Shown: positions 14,201-45,180 of the stretch, in pieces
Layout of the letters: every line of letters starts with the position of its first letter
Numbering within the stretch: the stretch's first letter is position 1
NCBI GenBank assembly: GCA_003342895.1
Contig: PTFA01000011.1
Coordinates: forward strand, 1,632,629-1,696,628
From: Casuarius casuarius
Lineage: Eukaryota; Chordata; Aves; Casuariiformes; Casuariidae
Direction: 5' to 3'
Length of the DNA stretch: 64,000 nucleotides
The notes under the pieces: generated by a model
The model's database searches: none
The model's input: only the letters and a program-made list of their open reading frames with translations
What the model was told of the DNA's origin: nothing
Position numbers and translations under genes: made by a program

Positions 14201-15872
14201 GTAACATTACTACTGAAATACATAAAATGAGTGCAGTGTGAAGTTAAAACAACCTGCAGAGGTCTGGTTTTTTAGCACCAAAAGCTGTCAAAGACATAAA
14301 TCTGTCTTAATGTGCAAACTAAAAAATGTAAGTATTAGTGATCAGGCTATTTAGGATATATATCTAGTGATTTATGTGTCATTCATATCAGAGAACATTA
14401 TGCTGGATGTTTAGGCAGAGTTAACAGGCAGTATAGTCAATTATATAAATCTTTAATTATACAATTATTTTTACTAAAGACTGCAATTTTGCCAGCCATG
14501 TTAACGGTTCTAGCACAATGCTTGGTAATGAGCATCTATTTATTACCATTGAAGGGTACTTTTGCAAAAATGATAAACCTCTCTTGTTACAGGAGCTAAA
14601 ATTGTCAGCCAGTCCTGCTCTTAAAATTCTTTTTTTAGCAACCTCAAGAGACTGACCGTAATAGAAACATTCATTGTAAAGGTTTCCCTATACCCTATAA
14701 CGAGCATATCATGATAATGCTTATGTTGATATGTTGATATCATGGTATCAACAGCAGTTCTGTTGAAACAAAGGATTTGTGACAGTATACAAAAAGGTTA
14801 TTTTACGGAAAAAATGTAAGGATAACTAAAGCCTTGATCCTACAGACATGAACACATATTCTTGGAGTTATGTCATCTAACTGGCATGCTTTTGTTAATT
14901 TTAGCTTTAAAATGCTGTTTTAACACAGATTGTTGCATATGTAGATATAGTTAGAATGTGGACNATTATCATTTGTTAAAGCTGAATTTTGGGTTGGCAG
15001 GTCATCATTGGTTCAAGGTTTTGTTGAGGAGGTCGTTGTCAGTATAACTGAAATTGAGATTTGAATGCTTCAAAAAGCTGCTTTTACTTTTTTCTTGATT
15101 TCTGTCTGTTTCCTATCAACATCTTTCTTGATATTCTTTTGTCTGTGAAATGTTTTATATGTACCAGTCTGCATGTAGTTTTTATATCAATAAGACATTT
15201 GAGAATACTTCTTATTCTCTTCTGCTGTACTTAACTTTTTTTTGAACAATTTTCCCGCTTTTCCCCTAAACTCTTTTGGCCACAGAAAATACTGCACTTA
15301 TGGCTAAAACTTATTAAGATAGTTTAGAAAGTTAGTATGCTGTCTTTTAGAAAGTTAGATAGCTGTCATATAGAAATCATACTGAAATTTTGGATGCTGC
15401 TTAAAGTTACTGTCACTTAAAACTGTATTGCCATGCAGCCTTGACTACAGCAACATTCCAATTTTGATACTTCAGTTTCTCCATTGTTACTTGCACATTT
15501 GGGATATTNTATGCCTTACTTTTAAGAATGTTTATAAATTACTTTGGGGCTTGATCTTGCAAATGCTGATGCTGATGTATAATAAAATGTACTTAAGCAC
15601 CATTTTGGCCAGTATACCTCCAGACCTTAATTAGCACTATGTCTGGAAGTAGCTTGTAGGAATTAGCTCTAAACCTGCAGGCTACCTAGCTTTTGTTAAG
15701 GCAGCAAGAATTTATCTGAGTCAAACAGCCTTTAAACAAGGGAGACAGTAAATGGTAGATTAATGTGTTTTTCTCCTCTGGTGTTTCTTACACAGATTTC
15801 TATGGAAAACCTCTACCCCCACTGACTATACGCCAAAGACCCAACAGTGATATCCATGATGTCATTGCTTAA
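1459..15872 (+). CDS. ARL13B: ARL13B, ADP-ribosylation factor-like GTPase 13B (3' seven coding exons; 5' part outside window)
   Basis: Arf-family GTPase of the ciliary membrane. By family knowledge it acts as GEF for ARL3 and is needed for ciliary import of lipidated cargo, INPP5E retention and Hedgehog signalling. The spliced exons give 295 residues plus stop, against about 300 for the same part of the human protein. Visible in order: the guanine-specificity motif NKQD, the EPCSA (G5-like) segment, a long charged helix or coiled coil after KKGLYWLL, a low-conservation linker containing NPFKPIA, a lysine-rich patch, the RVEP ciliary targeting motif, a proline-rich stretch (TPPPPLPP), the block GWGTPKV...LEPLGETHH, and a C-terminus ending HDVIA. 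All introns are GT-AG and reading frame is kept across every junction. The start codon, P-loop and switch regions are upstream of base 1. NSUN3 follows on the same strand. Identity is from remembered family sequence and is very secure. Confidence 0.97.
3760..4540 (-). mobile_element. Degraded CR1-type LINE, 3' end (minus orientation)
   Basis: Read on the + strand, the segment starts with a block like the reverse complement of a CR1 3' terminus (gagaggtcatctagtcc at about 3800). It continues with the typical failing-gap text of reptile and bird CR1 elements (gtagtttttccctatgtcta, tatttgaaggcatatatcat, ctctagaagagaag). After an internal deletion it shows caagatgcataatgtattgc, cccctatccacaat and attcatgctggattt. 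The element is therefore antisense to ARL13B, old and deleted. Assignment is from remembered CR1 consensus features and was not aligned. Confidence 0.75.
4647..4685 (+). repeat. (TG)n/(TATG)n microsatellite
   Basis: Alternating TG units grade into TATG units inside an ARL13B intron. Confidence 0.9.
5006..5208 (+). CDS. ARL13B: ARL13B exon: G5 region and start of the coiled coil
   Basis: 203-nt exon opening [20 protein letters not shown] and ending RIREE plus the first two bases of an Arg codon. It closes the GTPase fold and starts the long charged helix ([24 protein letters not shown]) used for self-association and membrane or partner contacts in the family. Human ARL13B has SGYGKK where this has MGCGKK. 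Donor is gtattc at 5209, phase 2. Confidence 0.97.
5209..7319 (+). other. ARL13B: ARL13B intron with a MIR-like SINE remnant
   Basis: Intron with acceptor AG at 7318-7319. It holds a MIR-like fragment (about 6391-6530); otherwise I see no gene or RNA. A CT-rich tract at about 7248-7275 probably serves the distant 3' splice site. Confidence 0.7.
6391..6530 (+). mobile_element. MIR-like SINE fragment
   Basis: The stretch atcaggatacctcagtttta, ttcccatctatgccactcag resembles the MIR/CORE-SINE core (tcaggacacctgggttctattcccagctctgccact). No clear tRNA head or 3' tail remains. Called from memory of the consensus. Confidence 0.55.
7320..7416 (+). CDS. ARL13B: ARL13B linker exon (NPFKPIA)
   Basis: 97-nt exon not visible as a long open frame. 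The first base completes the Arg codon left by the 5208 donor. The frame then reads a charged stretch followed by [13 protein letters not shown] and AE. This matches the human NPFQPIASVIIEN block in position, phase and length (32 codons here against about 37). Donor is gtatga at 7417, phase 0, which joins in frame to 8679. Codon 7408-7410 is atn (Ile or Met). The acceptor is inferred: it is the only AG between the pyrimidine tract and the open frame, and the bases just before it are A/C-rich. Confidence 0.85.
7417..8678 (+). other. ARL13B: ARL13B intron with a (TG)19 repeat
   Basis: Intron with a pyrimidine-poor acceptor (tactttttgttag, AG 8677-8678). It contains the microsatellite at 8255-8292 and no recognisable gene. 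Confidence 0.85.
8255..8292 (+). repeat. (TG)19 microsatellite
   Basis: Uninterrupted TG dinucleotide array of 38 bases in an ARL13B intron. It is likely to be length-polymorphic. Confidence 0.97.
8679..8901 (+). CDS. ARL13B: ARL13B exon: charged, fast-evolving linker
   Basis: 223-nt exon starting [15 protein letters not shown] and ending ECLDS plus one base. It corresponds to human NEGKLEREKKNQK...LESAN. The start is well conserved in character but the middle (Gln/Ser/Asn-rich) has diverged, as is usual for this disordered region. Acceptor is AG 8677-8678; donor is gtaaaa at 8902, phase 1. Confidence 0.93.
8902..9411 (+). other. ARL13B: ARL13B intron
   Basis: Short AT-rich intron ending at AG 9410-9411. 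Nothing else seen. Confidence 0.9.
9412..9525 (+). CDS. ARL13B: ARL13B exon with RVEP ciliary motif and proline run
   Basis: 114-nt exon encoding a Lys-rich patch ([12 protein letters not shown]), then [11 protein letters not shown] and [14 protein letters not shown] matches the RVxP signal that sends ARL13B to cilia. The neighbouring lysines are in the region SUMOylated in mammals and worms (family knowledge). Acceptor is AG 9410-9411; donor is gtaagt at 9526, phase 1. Confidence 0.97.
9526..9978 (+). other. ARL13B: ARL13B intron
   Basis: AT-rich intron with a good pyrimidine tract (tttgttttcctttag) before 9979. Nothing else seen. Confidence 0.9.
9979..10047 (+). CDS. ARL13B: ARL13B exon (GWGTPKV...LEPLGETHH)
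   Basis: 69-nt exon coding [20 protein letters not shown] then HHA, almost identical to human. It follows directly from the proline run of the previous exon. Donor is gtaatt at 10048, phase 1. Confidence 0.97.
10048..15795 (+). other. ARL13B: ARL13B last intron (5.7 kb)
   Basis: Largest ARL13B intron in the window. It holds a repetitive hairpin at 10538-10600 and a MIR-like 3' tail near 11995-12082. The 10.7-13.9 kb part has a mosaic look, with short open frames on the - strand, G-runs at about 12229-12236 and a C-run near 13400. I could not assign it to a repeat family and no exon was found. Confidence 0.75.
11995..12082 (+). mobile_element. MIR-like SINE 3' fragment
   Basis: The pattern gtaacctaatcacctgag then ctcaatttataaaacaggaa taataatta resembles the MIR segment aacctctctgagcctcagtttcctcatctgtaaaatgggaataataat. 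Short and diverged. Confidence 0.5.
15796..15872 (+). CDS. ARL13B: ARL13B last coding exon and stop
   Basis: 77 coding nt. With the base from the previous exon they read [20 protein letters not shown] then HDVIA and TAA at 15870-15872, against human [25 protein letters not shown]. Acceptor is AG 15794-15795. Confidence 0.97.
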
Positions 15873-16440
15873 CTGGATCACAGATAACATTTAAAAAACA
15901 TGATCAAGAAATTTTATTTGAAACAGTTTTTGCCCTCAAAGGAAAACTTGTCAGCTTGTTGCAAAATAAGAAGTTGGTGGCAATTAAACCTGGAGTTAAT
16001 TCTGTCCTACTTAGCTGATCAGACTTTCTACTTCACTTGTCAGTTACTATTCACATTCACCAGCACTTCTTCAGGATTTAGCATGAAAGCAAGTAATGTA
16101 TATGTGTCCAAGGATGCTCATATGAACGTGGTACTGAATATTTTGGGGGTTTACTTGCTAAAATTCTTTGCTGTAAACTTGAAGAAAAATACCTTTGTAT
16201 GATATAATACTGGTTTGTATGTTCTCATCAAGACCTTTCTCTAGGTGCTGAGCAGCGATTGATATTTTTGCAGCTTAACAATTAATTCTAAACCATTTTG
16301 TAAGATTCATGTATGTTAGAGTGAATATAGGAAGGTTATGCAACAAATTTTGACTATATTTTTCTAACTTTTTATAAAACTATTTGAAAGTTTGAGTGAA
16401 CATCAATATCTGTTCCCAATAAAATGAAAGCATTAGAAAG
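15873..16440 (+). other. ARL13B: ARL13B 3' UTR (minimum extent)
   Basis: Non-coding, AT-rich sequence after the stop. The first canonical AATAAA is at 16418-16423, so cleavage near 16440 is plausible. Further AATAAA signals at 17285-17290, 17539-17544, 17746-17751, 17752-17757 and 18035-18040 would allow a UTR of up to about 2.2 kb. The sequence alone does not decide between them. Confidence 0.6.
16418..16423 (+). promoter_or_regulatory. ARL13B: Candidate poly(A) signal AATAAA, ARL13B
   Basis: First canonical hexamer downstream of the ARL13B stop (about 545 bases after it). Confidence 0.5.
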
Positions 16441-19400
16441 TTGATAGCCAAATACATATGAGCAGAATATGTTTGACTCTTTTTTCTTTTTCTCTTACAG
16501 CAGCAATACCTCTTGTTAGGAATTACATTATCAGATTCATATTTCATATTTCTGGGAATCTGAAGGGGGAAAAGTAGAAAGGAAAGTCTAAGATAAATAC
16601 ATTTTACACAAAATTATGCTATTTGAATTGCCTAAAAGTTTTACTACGAATTGCTTTCTTAGCTTTTTTAACAGAGTCGGGTGTAGATAATAAGTTAAAA
16701 AATTTAGCTGAATATTGTATTGTCTACTATACCATATAAGAAAATTGCACGCACAAAAATTTTGCACAAATTCCGTCATCAATTGTGATGGCAAACTGAA
16801 TTATCTAACACACACATATAAGTTCTAGCACTTTTTACCTAGATAATACCAAAATATTATCTTGAAAACAAAACCATCCAGAATTTTACGTTCATATATA
16901 ATACTTCCATGTAATGTTTTAATTTTCCATTAAAAATCAGATATGAGCGATACATAAACAACAGGTTAAAATTGGACTTATTCCCATTTAAATGGTCTGT
17001 ATATGCTGTTTTTTCTCTTATACTGGAGTCAACCGTTGGTGTACTGTGTGAACATACACAGTTATGCCACTTAATTACAGCAGAGATGAAAGTCCTAATC
17101 AAAGGTTTTCTGAAGAAGCATTACTTGATGATTTTCTGTTATACTTTCAGTCTTCCGTAACATGGTATTTCCAAATGACTTCAGTAAATGTTAAATCGAT
17201 GTGACATATATATTCAGAACTTCAACATTCAAAATCTTTCCATGAAGGCTTTGCCAGATATCCCTTACATCAATGAGTTATACAAATAAACATCTACCAT
17301 ACTAATTGAAAGGAAATTATTAATTAGGATTCTTAAACAGTATGCTTTAGTGAAAAAAATCATCAGTCTTAAGAATATTGTTTGGAATGGGTGGAGAGGA
17401 ATATTCCAAGTTTGCTAGCTTAGTGCAGGTATGAAACAATTTGTATGTGACTGTCAGGATGGGAACACTTCTGCTGTATTCTAATAGGGTAACATGGTTC
17501 TGTTTGATTATTCTCAGGACTTGGTCACTTTAATTTTAAATAAACACTATCTTTACTGCAGGGGTTTTCTTGCATAAAAGTTTACGTGTGCAATCCTAAT
17601 CTTACTATCTTTAACTATGTTATCACTTAAATTCTTTGGCTTGAAAGTTCCACCTTTGTAGGCTTATTTTTTTACAGCTTCAGTTTCTTCAAACTTATTA
17701 CCTTTTATTTTAAAACTAATCTAAAATAAATTAATAGAAATCTTTAATAAAAATAAAGCTAAATACTGCTGTGGAAACAAAATTTGAAAAACTGAAATGT
17801 AAGATGTTGATACTTATATGTGAAATGTGTGTTATGTATGTTGTGTGTGTTTGTACACATCTATCAGTTTTGTTTCTGCTGTTAAAATAAATTTATACTT
17901 ATATGCGACCAAAGTACTAAACAAAATTTCATAGTTTTGTTTATGAATATGTACTGTAATTATTTACAAAAATAGTTCTTACAGTACTTTATATTACCTT
18001 GACTTTTTATTTGCTCAAGATGACGTGTGTGTAGAATAAAACTAATGCGCAACATCAGTTTCCCATATTATCATAAATTTACATTTTTTGGAGGTGAATA
18101 TAGTCATAAATGTTTAATGGCTGCATTTTACATTGCTAAAAAGTACAAAATAGAGTCCTTATAGATGGAATTTTTTGCATATTTTGACAATTGCAACTTA
18201 GTCATATAGAATATATTGATAAATTGACTCAAAGATATATGTATACTTCTAAAGTTCTTTGATAGTGCACTTAATATTTGAGAGGTAATAAGAAATTGCC
18301 ATTCTTCCACAAATTATAAGAGTTCGTAAGGTTCTGATGCTTTTCATTGTCAGTAACATTATTTTCAAAATGTATCAGTGCATTCAGCCAAGGGTATTTG
18401 CACTTAAATATAGGAGCAGTAAGCATAAAGAAATGTTCCAACATAAGCAGAACATTTAGTATTGTCTCTGTGCAATATTCTAAATTCATTTTAGAAAAAC
18501 ATTTTAAAGGTAAGTGAAATATGTCTAAGATAAGGAACAGTAATTTTCATGAGCCAAATTAATGTTAAAAGGTAATCACTCTTTCAAAATAAGTCATTCT
18601 GTGTTCTTCCTTTTTAGCTCAAACCTAGAATCCGTAGAATGAAGGACCTTACTCAGAAATTTAAAGGTTTTAAATAGTAAATAATACCTATAATTGAATT
18701 ATTTTGGGCAGATATATTTGATGTCCATTATGTTAAGTTTCATTTCTATGATGTGGTTTCTCCATGTAAATAATTCACAGCAAGTGAGGGATCCTCCTAC
18801 TGAGGTGGGACAGAAGCACTGTGACTTTCAAGGGAGCTATTTGATAATCTTGAGATGTCCGTTTCAGTTCCTCAGTCCTGGTGGCACTCTAGATGCATTC
18901 CCCACAACGGCTGGCTGATGAGGGCTTTCTAATGGCCCTCTCGGGAGCCCTCTCATGAGGAACAAGATGGAAGCAGCAAGGCAAACGTCTGTTATCCACA
19001 GAGCAGCCTGCGAGGCAAGTGTAACTGCCGCTCCTTAAGCATGTAAATAGCCCAGCTGGCCATCAGCAGGGCCTTGGAAACCTCTGTATAACAAGGTTTC
19101 AGCCCATGTTAACTCTCCCTTTCTGGGCTCTGCAGTGTGGGGGAGCTTTATAAAGGCTGAGGTGAGTATCTTTCCCTTGAAACTTGAAGAACTGTAACTA
19201 TCCTCTGGAGGCTTATCTGCAACTTAAAAATGGGTTTCTCAGTTTTGTGACTTTAGAGAACTTTAAAAACATGGTTGTTGAGAGTAGTCTTACGCTACTT
19301 TTTGTCTCTAGTGGTACCCATTTTTTTCCTAAAAGTAGTTATTTTTGGATAAGTGATGTCATGCTAGAAAATATTGATAGTAACAAAGACAGCAGTATAG

Positions 19401-22400
19401 GCTGTTTTTTTTTTAAATAACACTTGAACAGTATTTTTCTTCTTTCACTAAGATCTTTGAATATTGTAAGTGAAAGCTTAATGCTCTAACTTCAGGGTGC
19501 TATCCACTAACCTTGCAATACTGTCTGTTAGCTTCCTAGCTTCTGGAATTCATTCAACTTAAACTACTTTTCTTGCTTTGAACAGAAAATAACCCTCTAA
19601 TAGTAGATGCATCCTTAAATGGAGCTAGGAACTACATTTTAAAGGGGAATGCAATTTAGAGCAAATTTTATCTTGGGCCAGAAGAACTTTTCTTTTTCCT
19701 ACTATTCAGATAAACTGTATTTTCTTACCTAGGATTGGTCTGGCAACTGGTGTATGGTAAGAAGATCTCTGCTTTTCCACAAGATTTTAGGAAAGTGGAC
19801 CATGGAAAGGTTAATAACCACTGTGTAGTCCCCAGTGAATGTGAATTTTCATCACTTCACATTCTGTTGGGCTAGTGGAAAGATTGAGACAGAGGGAAAA
19901 ATTGAGTGAGAATGCTTAACAAGATACAAAGTCCTTTCATCAAGGTCCAGTAAACGGGTTAAATTTGTGAAGACTAACAAAGCCATGGAGGCCTGAATAA
20001 GGTAGCCATGCTATTGAAGTAATGGTTCACTGATAAGCTAAGATCACTAGATGTTAAACTGAAGGACTGAGGAAAAAAAAGAGGAGAGGAACCTCAGAAT
20101 TTTGAAGTGTATACCTACACTTCAAAATTTTTTTCAGAATATAGTAATTTTTGCAAACCTCAAATAAACTGATGGTTAGTCAGTCTTCCCACCATGTTTG
20201 TATTTGCTACTTAAAAAAGTAGTGTCCTAAAATTAATCAGTGCCCAAACATGCTAATTACACAGGAAAATACAGTCTTAAGTAAGTTTGCCAAAGAGTAC
20301 TACAGCATGATAGCATTAATTTACATGGTCTTTTAATCCTATGTATTTTTGATCCAAAACTGTATATACTGCTTATTACTGTAAGTTGTCCATGATTTCG
20401 ATTTTCATAAAACCTAGTAAGCTTTTGCAAGATCTGTTCTAAATATAAGAAGCAAGAATACTGTTTGCGTGTATAGTTCTAAATCGNTATATAGTATTAG
20501 ACTCTGAAGACTCAGAATTTGTGCTTGCTCCATGAAGCAGNGGACTCTCAAAAACTGAAGTGTAAAAAGTCACAGTAATGGCATGGTCTTTGCTGTTCTT
20601 TAGACTTTGAGGATGCTGATGTACTGTTGGTGGTATTTCTGAATATTGACTAATTTTAAGATACGTGAGCCATCCTCCACCCTCTGAAAATATCAGGGGA
20701 CAATAGGGTCTATACAGTCTCCTTTCCTCTGCTTTCCTGAATGCAAAAACATGCCTAGTAATCCTGTTTGAAAGAAGGTAAATTAGCTTACTGGAATTAT
20801 GGAGTGAAGTTACAGTGGTGTTGTGAAGTAATACTGGATTTTGCAGAAATGTGATACAACTTGTGGTTTGTTGCTTTACAGGGTGTCCAGGCACACACAC
20901 AGTCACTTACTGTGGCAAGTATACTTTCTTAGATGACAGAAATCACATAGGTTTGGATGTTTTTTCTTAAGAGGAGCAGTAGCCTGCCACTCAAAAAGTG
21001 CTGAAGTTAATTCCCACCAAAGTCAATCCATCTCTTGAACAATAGAACGCAATAGAGATATTGCTTGTGGTGCATTTTTGCTGTTTATAGTGTTGTCTGT
21101 CTGTCTGTGGTGGTGGGATTGCTATTAAACAACCTTAAGTCCCTTCTTTGCTTTCTGAGATGTATGTTGCAAAACTTACTGTTTTTTGCCACAGTAAGCA
21201 ACACTGACAGTACCACCTACAACTGGAATATTGGTCTGTAATTAGGGTAAGGTGATTCCTTCAGCATACATTTATGTTTTCTTTAATGGTCAAGTAAAAT
21301 AAATTCAATTATTGTATGTATTTGGTTGTATATGTTATTGGTCTTGGCAGAGTTACAACCTCAGAGGACTCAGCCCTGTAGTTTTACAACAGTACTGTTC
21401 CATATCTGATAGTAAAATTCATTTATCAAAAACCCTTTCTGGTCTCCTTTCACATTTGGCATAAAGGAGGTACACGTTGCTTACTGGCTCTTTCTCTGGA
21501 TCCTGCTTGAAGCATAAATAAGCTTTAAATAAGCTTTCCAGTTTGATGATGATAATTTGCATAAATATTCTTAGTATTCATTAGTCATTGCCTGAAACGC
21601 AAATATTTATTTACGTCATAGCACTCTTGCCTTTTACAGCACATTCCATTTTGGATTTCAGAGGCTATCTGAGTTCGCAGAAGCTGTGTGAGTAGCCATT
21701 CGTAGAAACTAGCGTTAAAAGAACTTGAGGTTTCCAAAGGGGTTGCTCTTCCTGAAGGAACTGGCAAAAGCTTATAGACAAGCAAACTTTTGAGAGAAAG
21801 TGGCTATGCAGTGACTTAATTTTTGGAGGCCACAAAATTTGAAGCAAGAGATGGCCAACAGAGTGCCTTCTTACAGGAGGAGTCTGCAGGTCTCAGCAAT
21901 TCTGTGCAGCCTCTTGCATTTCTTTTTTGACAAACAGTCACCGTGAAGTGTTTGGAAGAGGAACTGCCCCAGCATTTTGGCAGCCTCATGCTAAACCAGG
22001 AACAGCTCATCAACTAGGGACTGGTGGCCCTGCTGGATGCTGTTCCCACAGAACAGCCCTGGGTTAGCTGAAAATCTGTGCAAAAGGTTTGTGTATTTAT
22101 ATTTCTGGTGATTTGTTTTATCTGCAATAGCAGCAGGCTAAACTAGAGGTCATGTCTGGTGTGGTGCAGAACAGGTTGCTGAAAAGTAAACTGCAAAGTC
22201 TGCATCAATTCAGGCCAGCCAGGAGGACTGTGGAGTGGTAAAAAACAGATACAGCTTGGATGGCAGCAGCAGATTGCGCAGGCTCTGGGATGAGGATTGG
22301 TTTTGTAAATTGATTAATATACAGGTCAGTTGTTTCCTAATCCTGGTTTACCTCTTGGAAAGAGAAAGAACACTGGAGGACAACACAGCCTTCCGCTGTA
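16441..22400. other. ARL13B distal 3' UTR or intergenic DNA between ARL13B and NSUN3
   Basis: The first 1.7 kb is very AT-rich with clustered poly(A) hexamers and may be an extended UTR. It is followed by a GC-richer block (about 18771-19170), a perfect 14-bp hairpin at 20098-20129, and moderately GC-rich sequence before the NSUN3 promoter. No gene was recognised. Confidence 0.65.
20098..20129. repeat. Perfect 14-bp inverted repeat (hairpin)
   Basis: Arms aattttgaagtgta (20098-20111) and tacacttcaaaatt (20116-20129) are exact reverse complements with a 4-base loop. One G-T wobble plus one A-T pair would extend the stem to 16. Confidence 0.95.
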
Positions 22401-22425
22401 AAAATAAATAAATAAATAAATAAAA
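22401..22425 (+). repeat. (AAAT)n microsatellite
   Basis: About six AAAT units just upstream of the NSUN3 CpG island. Confidence 0.95.
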
Positions 22426-22557
22426 TTTCTCCTGGGAGTTCAGAAGGCAGAAAGCACTTTACGAAGAAAATAAATCAATCGCGCGAGCCCGCAGACGAGC
22501 GGCGCTGGGCACCCGCCGCTGCCGCCGCGCTCCCCGCCGGGGGGCGCCCCGCGCGCC

Positions 22558-22742
22558 NNNNNNNNNNNNNNNNNNNNNNNNNNNNNNNNNNNNNNNNNNN
22601 NNNNNNNNNNNNNNNNNNNNNNNNNNNNNNNNNNNNNNNNNNNNNNNNNNNNNNNNNNNNNNNNNNNNNNNNNNNNNNNNNNNNNNNNNNNNNNNNNNNN
22701 NNNNNNNNNNNNNNNNNNNNNNNNNNNNNNNNNNNNNNNNNN
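22558..22742. other. Assembly gap (185 N)
   Basis: Run of N inside the CpG island, probably GC-rich unsequenced DNA of estimated or placeholder length. Confidence 0.99.
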
Positions 22743-23033
22743 GGCAGGCGGGCGGCCGCTGGAGCGGCGGTGTCGTCCCCGGCGCCTGCCCGCGACGGGC
22801 AGCGGGGCGCCTCGGGGCGCGGAGCCGAGTGCTGCGGCCACACTGGGGCCCAGACGGCGCGGCTTAAGGAAAGCTAACCGGCGCGTTAGACGGGGGGGGA
22901 GGGGGGGAATCGGCAACCCTGACTGAAGCTTCGCAGTTTGAGATTGCAATATCTGTTGACGGCATGTCAAGGGGCGACTTTCCGAGCGAACACTCGGTGA
23001 AGGAAGGGCGGCCCGCTGCCTGCGGGGCTGTGC

Positions 23034-23045
23034 CATCATGGCGGC
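23034..23045 (+). promoter_or_regulatory. YY1 / TISU-like element with strong-context ATG
   Basis: catcATGGCGGC matches the YY1 core and differs at one position from the TISU consensus (SAASATGGCGGC) that directs initiation on very short 5' UTRs. The ATG at 23038 opens a frame of about 67 codons that overlaps the NSUN3 start out of frame. Confidence 0.55.
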
Positions 23046-23222
23046 AGCGGCCCGCCTCCGTCACCGCGCAGCCGCCCGCGCTCTCCCGGCCGTTAACGGA
23101 GGCCGGCGGCGAGGCTGGCGTGCGCGCGGACAGCCGCTATTGGAGGTACCCGGCGTACAAAACGTACAGAGAGCACGGGGCAGCAATAGTGCTTGGCTGC
23201 GGGGTTTTATTAGCNCTTTCTT

Positions 23223-44781
<21,559 letters not shown>

Positions 44782-45180
44782 TCCACATGATGCCTTTTAG
44801 TTTATTATAAAGGATGTATGATTAATTCATATTTTTTCTAATATACTGTGTGTATATGAACTATAGTAGATATCCAAGTCAACTGAATTTAGAACTTTGC
44901 AGTTTTGTGTCAGCTGTTCTCAAATGAGAAGGAAGTTAGGAACTTGACTTAGTTTAGCTTACAATTCAGAATGTGTCTTACAATGAAGACTTGCGGGCCT
45001 CTGTGAAGTCCTTTTGAAATCTGGGAAACTTTGTATTATTTTCACAGTGATGCTCTGAAATGGACTTTTATCCTAGAATAGTGGCTTGTGTTGTGGCTTT
45101 TGCACAGTTTTTTAAAATTGCTTTTTTGGTTTTAGTACAGTGTATCTTTAAATAAATGGTTTGAATGGTGCCTGCCTCTA
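44782..45180 (+). other. NSUN3: NSUN3 3' UTR
   Basis: Non-coding sequence from the stop to just past the first AATAAA (45151-45156). The exact cleavage site is not determined. Confidence 0.65.
45151..45156 (+). promoter_or_regulatory. NSUN3: Candidate poly(A) signal AATAAA, NSUN3
   Basis: A canonical hexamer 370 bases after the stop, followed by T/G-containing sequence (tggtttgaatggtg). Confidence 0.65.

Larger units (their letters stand above)
22478..23165 (+). promoter_or_regulatory. NSUN3: CpG-island promoter and 5' UTR of NSUN3
   Basis: Abrupt switch from AT-rich DNA to very GC- and CpG-rich sequence, interrupted by the N run. It ends at the NSUN3 first exon. No TATA box is visible, and the island is the only strong CpG cluster in the window. 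Transcription start sites cannot be placed exactly, but the YY1-like ATGGCGGC at 23038 is a typical near-TSS element. Confidence 0.88.

Noticed and set aside
20439..20906. 155-codon open frame on the minus strand between the genes
   Set aside because: It opens with GTG and contains no ATG at all, has two N-containing codons, no recognisable domain and no splice context. Treated as chance.
22440..23039. 199-codon minus-strand frame across the CpG island
   Set aside because: Much of it is the N gap, so openness is an artefact. The remainder is low-complexity Arg/Ala/Pro typical of GC-rich DNA. It could mark a divergent transcript but not a supported protein.
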